Below, one piece after another: positions 24,690-36,461 of a stretch of 64,000 bases of DNA (positions are counted from its first letter, which is position 1; each line of letters begins with the position of its first letter). The DNA comes from Triplophysa rosa (Eukaryota; Chordata; Actinopteri; Cypriniformes; Nemacheilidae): the NCBI RefSeq assembly GCF_024868665.1, contig NC_079890.1, positions 37,496,504 through 37,560,503 of the forward strand. Direction: 5' to 3'. The notes under the pieces are model-generated. The model was not told the origin of the DNA, ran no database searches, and was given only the letters and a program-made list of their open reading frames with translations. The position numbers and the translations under genes are program-made.

Positions 24690-26842
24690 GCGTTACAATT
24701 ATACAGGTGTGCGATGCGATGTGATGATTTTTATTATCATTCCAGTGATACTGAGCATTTATTCTAAGTATGGGCTGACAGTAAACAGTCTCTGTGATAA
24801 ACCCTTTGTTGTTACACATAACTTCAGCACTACTCAGACAATAGCAGGTTTATGGGGGAGGTCCATTTATCTGAACATTCTCACCACACCCTAAACCCTC
24901 CCATTTAACTCCTCACTACAGTAAACTGAAATTGCTAATACACACTGTGTGGTGCTTTGTCAACTTCAGGCGCTGACCTAATCCACATGCAAATGAGTAA
25001 CCTACCTGAGTCATCACAAAGTACATTTAACAGAAATGAATTTGCCTCTGTTCTAATGTACGGAGGTTTTACCATATCAAAATAGTGCCAGAAATATGCT
25101 TTGATCAAGCTCACATATTACTGTATTAAGTTGAACTTTTGTTGTTTACACAATGGCAAGAAAACCAGAATGGCTACATGGCTAAAGTTAGGTGAGCGGT
25201 CTTAAACTTGTAGTGTTATTAATTTAAACATTGTTATTGTGCATTTTTTGTAATTTTATCAAACAAGCAAACAAATGCCACAAAATTTCACATCATGTAT
25301 TAATAAATAAATATGATAAACAAATATTATACTAATAGGTAGTTATGTCAAAAATGATGTCACGTCCTGGAGGATGTCTTTAAGAAACCGGCTTTTCTGT
25401 GAATAAAAATGGTTACCATTAACAAATAATATCTATATTTATAACAAATTATTTATAAAATAATAAAAGATTTTATAACAAAAGATAAAAAAACGAAGAA
25501 ACAGATAATTTTTTATTTTGTTTATATAGTGTGCATAGTATGGTATAAAGTGTATAACACCCTTACATATGGCAAAAACACAACTTCTGTCACTTAACGT
25601 GCATGGGTAAACAAATTTTTCACTTCAAGGTGTACTTTCATACATACAAATGTGCCACTAAACCAACTAACTATTAATATATCGATTAGTTCACTTGTAG
25701 TTGCAGTACAAACACAAAATCGGGTAACTAGTAGTGTGCTCAAAAGTTTACTACAGTGTTACACTTAAAAGTATGCTTTCATAAACTTAAAAATGGGCCA
25801 AAATAGGTCCAGGTAGTACTGAAATAGAACACTTACAAGTATACTACTAGTACATTGATATTTGTATACTTAAATTGACAATATGCTTGATTTTACTATA
25901 CTTCAAATAAACGTATTTTTGTTAGGGTTGTTTTAAGGCATATATGGCAGGGGCATGTATTTTATGGTGGGACTTTAATTATTAATGAGCTCTATTAATG
26001 GCTTAAGGACGGTTTACACAGTAGCAGCTCGTAGTAAATGACGGTGTTGACGGAAACTGAGAGCAGATACTGTGTGAGGTGGCGTGTGGAAGGTGTGTTA
26101 TCAGTCTTTATCTATAAACAGGTTTTTCAAGCTCAGGCAGGTTGACGGAAACAATGGAGTGTCATTGTGCTGGAGGAGGGTCCCCGAGCCCTGCCGACGG
26201 ACTGATCTCATGACAGCATTCCACTGCAGCGGAGAGACCTCCGCTTGAAAAATACTCTCTGCTATGTAACAAAATAGAGAAAAAACGACATGTCATCAAA
26301 CAATCAAACACAGGAGTGGCACAACGCAAGAAAGTGCAAACGGTGGCAAAAAGTAGCACTGCCCATGCGTGTTTGAACAGACGTTTCCAGAGTCGAATGA
26401 GTCTGAAACTACTGTGTCGCTTTATTTCTGAACCACTGACCCTGAATGCGAAATTAAATCTACGAAGACAAATATTTGTTGTTTTGGGGTGTGGGTTTTT
26501 TCACTAATAAAAACTCATAATGATATGTTATGCTTAACGGTTATTGGAGACATTTTAAAGATATCCATGCAAAATCCAACTTGTGCTCAGTGTGAACTAA
26601 ATATATAGTCACACAATAGGGACATTCATTGTGAGTAATTTATCATTCTTTTTTAGTTATAGTTAACCAGTCTGTCATTTGTTGAGACAGAAAAATACTG
26701 CCATCTAGTGGTCAAATATAATATAGCTTTACACGTATGTGCATGTATACAACAGGCATTAAACAGGGAGATTCATTTACATTTCCAACATTCAAATAAA
26801 ATTAGAAATCTGTATATGTGCTCGGACGCAAAATATGTACTC
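24690..26842. other. Intergenic DNA with one probable AT-rich repeat
   Basis: No gene is seen. At about 25610-25925 there are repeated AGTATACTT-, ACACTTA- and TACTTAAA-type words. These resemble 38540-38815 and probably mark a palindromic MITE family. Confidence 0.4.
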
Positions 26843-27353
26843 ACTATGGCAAGCCGAATTAGCTTTTAATCATTCTCAGGATGACTTTTTGATATCAACA
26901 ATTCAATTTTTACTAGTAAAAATTATAATTCTTGATATCAAGAATAGAATTTCTACTAGTAACTATTTCTATTTTTGATATCAGTAATTACATTTTCATT
27001 AGTAAAAATGTGAATTACAATGACGTCATCACTCGCAGAAATGTGTCTATTGTGATATTTAACTAGTAAAAATGCAATTACAGATATCAAGAATGACGTT
27101 TTTTACTAGTTGAAATTCAATTTTTGATATCATGAATGTACATTTCTGCGAGTGATGACGTCATTGTTGATATCAAGAGTTCACATTTTCACTAGTGAAA
27201 ATGTAATTACTGATATCAAAAACAGCAATTGTTACTAGTAAAAATTGAATTGTTGATATCAAGAATTATAATTTTTACTAGTAAAAATTGAATTGTTGAT
27301 ATCAAAAATTCATATTCTGAGAATGACTAAAAGCTAATTCGGCTTGCCATAGT
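26843..27353. repeat. 511-bp palindromic element with alternating GATATC and ACTAGT sites
   Basis: The ends ACTATGGCAAGCCGAATTAG and CTAATTCGGCTTGCCATAGT are exact inverses. The inner halves stay inverted, including ATGACGTCATCACTCGCAG against CTGCGAGTGATGACGTCAT. TA flanks the TGGCAAGCC ends, as expected for a mariner-type target. Inside, the palindromic hexamers GATATC and ACTAGT alternate every 21-22 bases (for example starts 27212, 27234, 27255, 27277 and 27298), giving a 43-base period. There is no coding frame. Confidence 0.85.
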
Positions 27354-27779
27354 AGTCACGAGAATCTGATTAACAGAAGTGGTTATAGATGCTGATGATG
27401 TTGATTCTTACCATCACAGTTTTCACAGGATGCGGTTATGTCTTTACACTTTTTGTATTTCTTTTTATTAGCAATGTTCTAGAAGTGTTACAAGTGTAAT
27501 GCAAAACCAGTTTCAAGTTCTTTTCAAAAATACAGCAAACAATAATGTGTGAAGAGGTCAAAACTTCCTTACAGAGAATAGAGAGTTATGGAATACATAG
27601 GCCTACATCTTCAATGCTACAAACTCTGAAAATGAAATATGTGCCTCTACAGTTTTTAATTAAGAACCTAACAAACCACCATCAAATAACAACAAAGTTT
27701 CAATAGTGATCGTGATTATGAGCATGTTTGGTGCCGGGCTTAAATCAAATCCATTTTCGTTTACAGATTTTCCACATCT

Positions 27780-27960
27780 ATTGTAAAAACTGTAATCAGT
27801 CATTTTACTGTTTTCACACACACACCACACACAAGTAATTACAGAAAAACACTGCAAATTTACAACAAAAATGGGGAAAACAGTAATTTTACAGGAAAAA
27901 ATATTTTACGGTTTATTTCTGGCGCCCCAGCTGCCAGAAAAGAGATTTTTTTACAGTGTG
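27780..27960. repeat. Short dispersed repeat
   Basis: The stretch combines runs of TTTACAG/CTGTAA-type words with the inner CTGGCGCCCCAGCTGCCAG near-palindrome. This resembles a common fish MITE built on ACAGTAATTTTACAG. It shows no coding potential. Confidence 0.4.
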
Positions 27961-28048
27961 CAACATCTAATTGAATGATTATCATCAGAAGCATGATTAA
28001 TGATCAGAAAATGCTAAATTCAAAAGACAATGATAAAATAAACAGAAT

Positions 28049-28102
28049 TTGCTGCATACGACGTTGTTTGCCTTGCAGTCACACACAGTCGCTTCAATAG
28101 AG
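28049..28102 (-). pseudogene. Relic of a diverged cadherin membrane-proximal exon
   Basis: The minus strand reads SIEATVCDCKANN directly after the candidate stop of copy B. It matches [14 protein letters not shown] of cadherin exon 13. The order is reversed from normal, since CDCK should precede the membrane helix, so this is a rearranged fragment of an older cadherin copy. Confidence 0.55.
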
Positions 28103-31100
28103 TTAGCGGCTTTTCCTATTCACGAACACGATGAGCAGGATGAGCGCTGCGATAGAAACATAATGATTATTCAGTGGAATCAATTCATCTATGATTACAT
28201 AATTGTAACAATGTTCAAAGTAAAGGAGGAAGGAGGCGGGAACCGGTGAACATTAAATCAACTTTTAATAAAATAAACAAAGCATAAACCAAAGTAAAGG
28301 GCCGGCAGCCACCTCACGGACGACTGCCGGCTACACAAACATAACTAAAACACATACAATGTCCAAGCAATATGGGTCCTGCAATGAGAATTTCACTGAA
28401 GGATGGGCTGCTGTTACTCAGTAAAATAAAAATGCAAATCAGTGTAAAAGCATGAATGGAAATACATACAAAGCAGAACCAAGATGCCACCGAGGATTCT
28501 GAGAACTCCAGACAGCGGTAACCCTGCTGCCAGCCTCTCAGTGCATCGAAAATCTTCTCCCTTGCAGTCACACACTGTGGCCTTAATCGTGTTGTCTTGA
28601 TACCTGTCGCCCTGATCGAAAACTCTCAGGATGACATTGTAGATGCCGGGCTCCAGTGTGTTCCTGAGCATCAGCTCTATTTTGGTTGCTGAAACAAGCA
28701 GATTGAAACCGTCAGGTCAGACACACCAGTTAAAGAAGCATGACTTTCCAGCTCATTTCTCTAGACATGTTAGTCAACTCTTACATTCTTCATTCATCCT
28801 GGCAGTCCAGTTTTTCTGGGTTTCTCCATGAGTGTCGACACGAAATGGACCGGCGTGAGGCGGTCCGTCTTTATCCGTGATGGAGAGGATAGCAGGAAGC
28901 GCTTCACTATTACACATCTTTATTTCTCTTTCAGTAATCGAGGGAGGGTTGTCATTCACATCCTCCAGATGGATGATCAGAGTTCCTGTGCCAGTCGCTG
29001 GTGCTTTTTCTGCACACAAGTACAAACTTATTAGAAAAGAAACAATAGTGTCCATATCAAGCCCCCAAACCAAAGAAACCCAACTTACCATCATCATCAA
29101 CAGCCAGAAAGAGAGCTTTGTATTTGCCATCTATGACCATGCCGGATTCTCTGTCCATTTGCTTCTTGACTTTGATCACTCCGGTTTCTTTGACAATATT
29201 AAACCAGCCGGCGGGATCATAGCCGATTCTATACCTGGAGGGTGGCGAAAGAAGCAGATTAAGACCAGCAAAGGAAATGAGTCATAACAAACGTTCAATG
29301 TCCGCTGTACAAGACTACAAATAAAAATGAAACCGACTTCTTACGTTAACTTCTGTGATCTGGCAGTGTCTGGATCGACGGCTGTATAAGTAATCAATTC
29401 AGAATCAACAGCCAGATCTTCAGGTTTGTAAATGACGTTCTCTTTTGGTTTGAATTCTGGAGGTTCATTCACATCCTCCACATTGACGGTGACTGTGGCA
29501 GTGGATGTGGGCAAAGAGCCGACAAACGGATCCTCGTTCTCAACAATCACAGACAGAATGTACTGCTTGGTCTTTTCATAATCCAGTGGCTGTACGGACA
29601 AGAACAGACAGCAAGTTACGGCATGTCACCACAAACGATTCTATCCTCAACATTATGATCATTCTGTACCTTCACAGTGGTGATGATTCCCTCGAGCTGA
29701 CTGGGTCCAGTACTGACATTGAAAAATCCTCCTTTATCACCATTTATAATCTTATATTTTGTTGACCAGGCGGGTGATCCGGGTTCATCTCCATCAGTAA
29801 CTGTGAGCTTGGCCACTACGGCACCAATTTGATTCTCTGGGACAGATGCTTCGTGCTGAAAACATACCGACTTGTGTGTAACAATTGTTGTAATAATTAT
29901 GTATAAATACTATATATAAATATTCTAAAAAGCTACCTGTTTGCTCAAACTGAGGTGCCGTTATCATTGCTGTCGGTGACAGTAATAACAGCCGTGCCCG
30001 TCGTTGTCCACCCTCTCCTCTCATATTTGCAGCCTGAGATTAGTAAAGTATATGCTGTTCTTGAAAGAGAAGATGTTCACATGTGAGTTTCTCTTTCATG
30101 AACTCATTCAAACAGCACTTTAAGATACGTCATCAAATGAATTCATTTTCCACCTCTCCTACCAGTCCTGTACAATGACACGAATCCCTCCATTATGGTG
30201 TTGATATCAAACATATCTGGACTTGTAAACGGAGGATCTTGGCTGATAATTTGTATCTGACATCAGCGTTATCAGTATTTGGATCATCTGCATCAGTGGC
30301 TAGTGACCGTCATAAACTCATAATCTTCAGAGAGAAGATGGATATTTCATACAAGCTGAAGCTTTACACACAAGAGCTCTAGATCCCATAATCATGAAGT
30401 AACATGAACACCAAAAGCTACCTTTTAGAAAGCTTCAGCGAAACCTGTCCATTGAAAGGATTTTCAGTAAACACAGGTTTATTGTCATTCTGGTCAATCA
30501 CATAGATGATGATTTCCATTGGCTTCTCTTTTATGCCTCCTTCTCCAATAGCATAAGCTGTGAGCTGAAGACACGAGCATGTTAAGTGTCACAAATCTGT
30601 AAAGACTGCCGGCAAACATTCACAAGATGATAGCTTTAATTAAAAAAACTCAAGCATTTTGATACATTTGAGGTGTTTTAACTTCTGGTGCATTAGATTT
30701 TTGATCTGATTATGAGTAAGGTTTAAAGTTAAAAATAACTCACAGTATAGAAGGCTTTAGTCTCTCTGTCGAGCGGCTGTGTCACTGAAATAGTCCCTGA
30801 AAATTTGTCACATATGAAAAGGCCCTTCGGTGGCAGATCTGCTCCTTCACCTGTGATACTGTACATCATCGTAGTTTCTGAGGCAAAATCTGACTTGATC
30901 TAATGACAGAGAGACAAACTCAGTAACACAAACCCTGTATTAAATTGAAAAAATCATTTTGATGATGTTCACTTACCTTAGAAAGCGTTCTTGGGAAAGG
31001 ACCTCTGCTGTTCTCCGGTTCATTGAAAGGTGGAATAACCCAACCTCTCTTTATTCTCTTTAGTCCTGCAGAGAACTTCATAACCAGATCAGAAGATTTC

Positions 31101-31439
31101 ACATGGGAAGCCAAAATATTTGAATTATAGAGATATTAAATCTGCTTTTACAAAACATCAACAAACTATTTACTTAAAAATATAAAGCAGCATTTAAACT
31201 TAGTTTTGTTACTGTAAACACATTTGCAGCAATCTATGGTGTCACGAATACAGACATTCAAACACTGTCGTCCTCTCCCAACATTTAAAATAATTATAAC
31301 ATACGTGCAAATAGTGTAAAAACATTTGTTTTTAACTTTGCTAATACATCATTATGAGGTTTTGGAACATTCCCTGTTATAAAATATAAAATGCTACCTG
31401 TAAAAGGAAAATAATAATTCCCAGTCGCACAATGATCAT
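28103..31439 (-). pseudogene. Damaged partial E-cadherin copy B
   Basis: Exon 1 (31439-31398) encodes the signal start MIIVRLGIIIFLLQ. Exons equivalent to 2 and 3 are missing. Exon 4 (about 31108-30977) keeps the furin site RIKR and GWVIPP, but the acceptor CCCAG seen in the other copies is lost. Exon 5 (30899-30744) is intact. Exons 6 (30564-30422), 7 (30324-30154) and 8 (about 30061-29938) carry several one-base indels and altered splice sites. Exons 9-13 (29855-29670, 29589-29345, 29234-29089, 29009-28785, 28688-28470) match copy A at a constant offset of 19736. No exon for the p120 or beta-catenin tail follows. A candidate last exon at 28146-28103 would add LILLIVFVNRKSR and then a stop. 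As written the gene cannot give a full product. Some damage may be assembly error. Confidence 0.7.
28205..28370. repeat. Possible LTR or SINE fragment inside copy B
   Basis: This GC-rich block has GCCGGCAGCC and GACTGCCGGC words and an A-rich AATAAAATAAACAAAG tract. It differs from its surroundings and lies between exon 13 of copy B and the candidate terminal exon. The class is not certain. Confidence 0.35.
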
Positions 31440-32679
31440 TGTCTTGAGAAGCAGTAAAATATGTCTGGTTTTTCTGTGAATGTTAAGCGCGTACAGCTGC
31501 TGATCTGAAGGGAACTAAAAGAGTTTCTGTGGGCTGCTGGGGGGCGTGGCTTATTCAGGCTAAAAAAAATAATTAGTAATGAAATCATATTTAAATAAAT
31601 TAGGAACTAAACTAAGTTTATGAATTTTTCATAATTTACAAAAGTACTATGAGAATGGTTCTTTAAATATCTTCAGGAGAAACTGAGTATACTAAGACAA
31701 TGTTTGAGTTCATATCTTGAGTTTTGGGGACATTTTAATGCTGATTTTACAGTAATATATTATAAGAGTAAAGATTTACCATTTGTTCTGGGCTTTTTGG
31801 CCCAGAACTAATGATCAGTTGATGTCTGAATGAGTTTTATGAGGAATAAAGTTTTGAAAAACTAAAAATAATCTGACTAAATTTAAATTAATATGACTGA
31901 CCACAAAGGTTAATGTAAAATTGAGCAGCGACAGTAACTGAACCTTTGATTAGTTTTTAGGAATCGAGTTGTCATTAGTTGAGAAAGATAAATACTGATA
32001 TCTTGTGGTTCAATAATGCACAGCAATATACTGCATATATCCAATGAACCTTTTGTCCTCACATCATTGGCACAGAAGTGAAAACGGGTGCAATTTTAAA
32101 AGTGTGACGTACAAAACAATAAATACATGACACAATAACCCTATATTGTGAGGATTAGATGGGCAATTCCAGCGTTATGGACGTGACCAACAACAAATGA
32201 AGAAGGGGTGGCTCTTTAAAGAACATAAAATAGTTAATATATTAAAATTTTCATGTGCCCATTTATGATGTGACAATTCAGAAAATGGCACTTAGTTGAT
32301 TATGAAAAAATCATGAACTAAAAATAAAGCAAATGCTTTAAAAACTTGAAGAGTGCCATCACATGGGTACTTGAACCTGCAAATGTTGATATCTGTGCTT
32401 TTAGCATCGTAAAAACCATTGGCGAAACTTTATTTTTTCATGGTAAGGTTGACATTTTCAAGGAATTAGACAGATGTCAAATCAAACTAAATGATTTTTT
32501 TCGCAGATGCCTACATTAAGGGGTTAAAATATAGAGTAACATATAAAAGTTATGCATTATTTCTAAGTCCCCATGAAAATGTGGTAAAGTCATGAGAATC
32601 CGATTGATAGAAGCTGGTTATAGACGCTGATGATGCTGATTCTTATCACACTTGTCTGTTACAGTTTTCACCCATACAG
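31440..32679. other. Intergenic DNA upstream of copy B, no gene seen
   Basis: No coding family signal or clear repeat was recognised. Confidence 0.4.
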
Positions 32680-33120
32680 GATGCGGTTATGTCTTCCTTC
32701 CTTTAGGTCAAAACTTCCTGTCTGGTTTACTATCTCTGTGGGGACAGTCCATAGGCGTAATGTTTTATATACTGTACAAACTGTATATTTTATCCCCTAT
32801 CCCTAACCCTACCCCTAAACCTAAAGATCATATGTAACCGGACCGCGATTCGCGGGCCTCGAACCGACGTCGGTTCGGATGGGAGACGGGCGCTCTAACG
32901 AGGAGGCTAAAGACCACAGTCGCTAGAGCGTCTCTGTTGGTCGGGGAGTGAGGTTTACACACTGCACAGCTCTTCACTAGCTGGTCTCCGTTACACATAG
33001 AAAACTTTTTGCATTTTTAGATTTTTAAAAAATATTGTTCTGTACAATTTATTAGCTTTTTTGCCCATGGGGACCTCAATTTTGGTCCCCACAGTGACAC
33101 GAGTCCCCACGAGCTGGTGT
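32680..33120. repeat. Old dispersed repeat split by a SINE-like insertion
   Basis: The outer parts (GTGGGGACAGTCCATAGGCG... and ...CATGGGGACCTCAATTTTGG) belong to a family also seen at 54780-54990 and, as a fragment, at about 46670-46740. The central block 32836-32998 interrupts it. Confidence 0.55.
32836..32998 (-). mobile_element. tRNA-derived SINE-like element
   Basis: The minus strand contains GGTTCGAGGCC, a close match to the RNA polymerase III B box, about 40 bases after TAGCCTCCTCGTTAGAGCGC, which resembles an A box. It is GC-rich in an AT-rich setting and interrupts an older repeat. It does not fold as an intact tRNA gene by inspection. Confidence 0.45.
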
Positions 33121-34001
33121 GCATTCAGGTGTAGGTACCCACCAGGATTTCACTTTTCATTTTCCGCCGGTCTTAGCACACGATATACTGTAAGTACAGA
33201 AGAGTCAAGTTTTAAATAGCAAAAATATCTAAACTCTTTGGTCATTTTCGAACGCGATGCTACTGGTCTAATTGGATTCAATGATCTATGCTAAGCTATG
33301 CTAAAAGTGCTATCGCCAGACCCAGAGATCGGCTGAATAGATTCCAAAACGGTAAAACTTAACTTATTAACTCTGGGGGAGTTGGAGAATGAGCCTATTT
33401 CCAAAAAAAGTGGAGTGTTCCTTTAGGAACCTACTTTATATATCCAAATAAATTGATATTGAATCAAACTGAATTTTGGAAAAAAATTGCAAGCTTAGAA
33501 ATCAAACTGTGAAATGTGTCAATGCCCTGCCTTATTTAAAGGGGTCATATGGCGCGAAAACGTGTTTTTCTGTGTCTCTGGTGTGTTATAAGTTGCCCAT
33601 GCATGTGTTAGACACGTAAAATTGCAAAAATGAAAGTGTGGGAACAAAAGATGCATTCAATCTAAAAGCGAATGCTCACCCAGACCTGCCTGAAACACAT
33701 CGTGTAACCACACCCCCACAAATCTACGTCACTTCGTAACATGACTTGACTAAGACCGCCCAAATGTAAACGCAAGTGAGGTGGGCGTACTGGTACATCT
33801 CATTGTATCGTCACCGCCGCAGCCATATCGTGGAGACGCTGTGTGTTTCATTGAGAAAAGAAAGCCTCTTTGTCTGCCCTGCCAAAAGATAAGACAACTA
33901 AAAACGAATGGCTACATTTTATTTACAATACTGTTCCAGAACAGTACAATCCGAAGTGTGTGCAGCGCATTTCACAGATGATTGCTTCATGAAGCAACCC
34001 G

Positions 34002-34988
34002 TTCTCACTCCCGACACATCACATATTTACGCTCGGTCAGCGCCCCTCGGCGTCACTTTTGAACGTGCAGGGTACTCCTTTGGCATCGTTTTTCGAGGAA
34101 CAGGGAACTGCGTTGCTGTTTGCTCAATGCTCCAGACCGAGATGCGTGCAATTCTTAGCATTTCATAATTATTTATGGTTTTAATATTTTGTAGCACCTA
34201 ACCCCAACCTCACCCTAACCCTAACCACTTCCCAGCCATTTAAAACACAACACGCGAATACAAGTACAGTCACGGGTATTTATTGCACAAACTGACCAAA
34301 AGCATTACAAAACATAACAAACAACTCGTTTCGAAGACCTTTTTGCACCAAAGCCGTACGATAACTTTACACGAAGATGCCCTGCTTGTCCGTGAATACA
34401 TGAAGTCGCTCCCATTCAAAAGATAAACTGGAACAGCTAGATGAAGTCGGTCGCGGGAGCCAATACCGTTTCACGTTCAAAGCCAACGAAATGACGCGAT
34501 CGGTCATGAGACATGGGAGAGCCAATGGCATCGAAGCTGACGTAACTTCCTCTGGCGGCAATATTTGAACGTCGTTCCTTCACTGGATTTGAGATTTACG
34601 GCGGACGGTGATCGTTTTCGGATCTGTTCCTCTTACAAATCGATCGTTTCGCGTTGGTACCCTTGGGATATCTGTATTTTTGAACGACATTGTGACCGCT
34701 TGTATTATGTGTTTTATATTACGATAAATAAACTGTTACATTACTTGCTCAAACTGTGAAACTGTCTGAATAGCGTCATGTAAACGCAATTATCCTGGCC
34801 ATTAAACTTAAATTAAACCCCGAAACATCATCATTGCAAATTATATCTAATATACATTTTCATAATGACGGTGAAATTCGCGTGCCCTTCACCTTGAAAA
34901 ACGACGCCAAAGGGGTACCCTGCGCGTTCAAAAGTGACGCCGAAGGGCGCTGACCGAGCGTAAATATGCGACGAGTCGGGAGTGAGAA
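34002..34988. mobile_element. 987-bp element with long inverted repeats inside the THAP element
   Basis: It starts TTCTCACTCCCGAC and ends GTCGGGAGTGAGAA. The inverted repeats extend more than 100 bases with few mismatches, for example TTTACGCTCGGTCAGCGCCC against GGGCGCTGACCGAGCGTAAA. The interior has no recognised frame. A short CCCTAACCCTAACC run near 34210 is not a telomere. Confidence 0.75.
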
Positions 34989-34997
34989 TGTGTTGAC

Positions 34998-36461
34998 CTT
35001 CATTTTATTCCCATTTTGTTATGCTGCTGCCTTATCTTAAACTACTTTAAATGATTATTTTTTTACATTAATCTACACTCCATGCACAATAATGACAAAA
35101 CAAAAAACTGATTTTTGACAGCTTTGCAAATTTATTAAAAATAAAAAACAAAAATAATTACATTGCATAAGTATTCAAACCCTTTTCTGAGACACTTGAA
35201 ATTTAGCTCAGAAGCATTAGTTTTGCTTGTTAATGTTTATACACTTCGAGTGGAGTTAACCTGTGCCAAATTCAATTGAATAAGTATGATTTGGAGCGGC
35301 ACATACCTCTCTATAAAGGGTGCAACAGCTGAAAATGCATATCAAAGTAAAAACCAAGACATGAGGTCAAAAGAACTGCCAGTAGAGCTCTGAGACAGGA
35401 TTGTATCAAGGCACAGATCTGAGGAAGACTTCTGAAAAAAATCTGCTGAATTGAAGGTTCACAGAAGCATGAAGCCTCCATTTATCCTCAATGAAAGAGG
35501 TTTGGAACCACCAGATCTCTTACTTGAGCTGACCTCCTGTCCAAACTGAGCCATCGATGGAGAAGGGTCTTGGTTAGAGCGGTGACCAAGAAGCTGATGA
35601 TAACTCTGGTTGAGCTCCATGATCATATATGGAGATGGGAGAAACTTACAGAAGGACAAACATAACTGCAACACTCCACCAATCTGGGCTTTATGGCTTA
35701 GTGGCCAGACTCAAGCCTTTGCTCAGTGAAGACACATGGAAACTTGAAATATGCAAAAACGTACTTCAACGAATCTTTCAAACTGTCAGAAGCAAGATAT
35801 TCTGGTCTGATGAATCTCAGATAAATGCATCATGTCTGGAGAAAAACAAGCACTGATCAACACCTGTACAATACCGTCTTAACAGTAAAGTGTAGTGGAA
35901 ACAGCATCATGATGTGGGGGTGTTTTTCAGCTTCAGGGACTGTACACAAAATACGGAGATAATGATCATGAAAACCTAGCCCAGAACATTCAGAACCTCG
36001 GACAGGAAAGAAGGTTCATTCTCCAACATGACAATGATCCTAAGCACACAACTAAAACAATGCAAGAGTGGCTTATGGACAACTCTGTCTATGTCCTTGA
36101 GTGGCCCAGCTAGTGCTTGAACCCAACTGAACATCTCTGTAGAAACCTGAACATGTCTGTCTACTGATGATCCTCCATCCAACCTGACAGAGTTTGAGAG
36201 GATCTGAGGAGAAGAATGACAGAAAATTGCCAAATGCAGATGTGTAAAGCGTTTCACATCATGCAATGTATTTATTTTTGTTTTTTATTTTTAATAAATT
36301 TGCAAAGCTGTCAAAAATCAGTTTTTTGTTTTGTCATTATTGTGCATGGAGTGTAGATTAATGTAAAAAAAATAATCATTTAAAGTAGTTTAAGATAAGG
36401 CAGCAGCATAACAAAATGTGAATAAAATGAAGGGCGATGAATACTTTTGCAAGCCACTGTA
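34998..36461 (+). mobile_element. Degenerate Tc1-like transposon with about 210-bp inverted repeats
   Basis: Long inverted ends match across CCCATTTTGTTATGCTGCTG and its near-complement on the right. The right end, TTGCAAGCCACTGTA, is intact. The left end lacks the outermost 25 or so bases. Between them are transposase remnants in broken frames: FWSDESQI, then FILQHDNDPKHTTK and VLEWPS. These match the catalytic part of Tc1 transposases. Several stops and frameshifts make it inactive. Confidence 0.85.

Noticed and set aside
26843..27353. A CRISPR array, because of regular spacing
   Set aside because: The units are palindromic hexamers with related spacers in a eukaryotic MITE. There are no unique spacers and no cas genes.
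28103..31439. Treating copy B as a functional gene
   Set aside because: The exon 4 acceptor is lost, exons 6-8 are frameshifted and no catenin-binding exons follow. It is kept as a pseudogene, with the caveat of possible assembly error.
34196..34230. Telomere-like CCCTAA repeats
   Set aside because: There are only a few imperfect units within a transposon, and the flanks continue normally on both sides.
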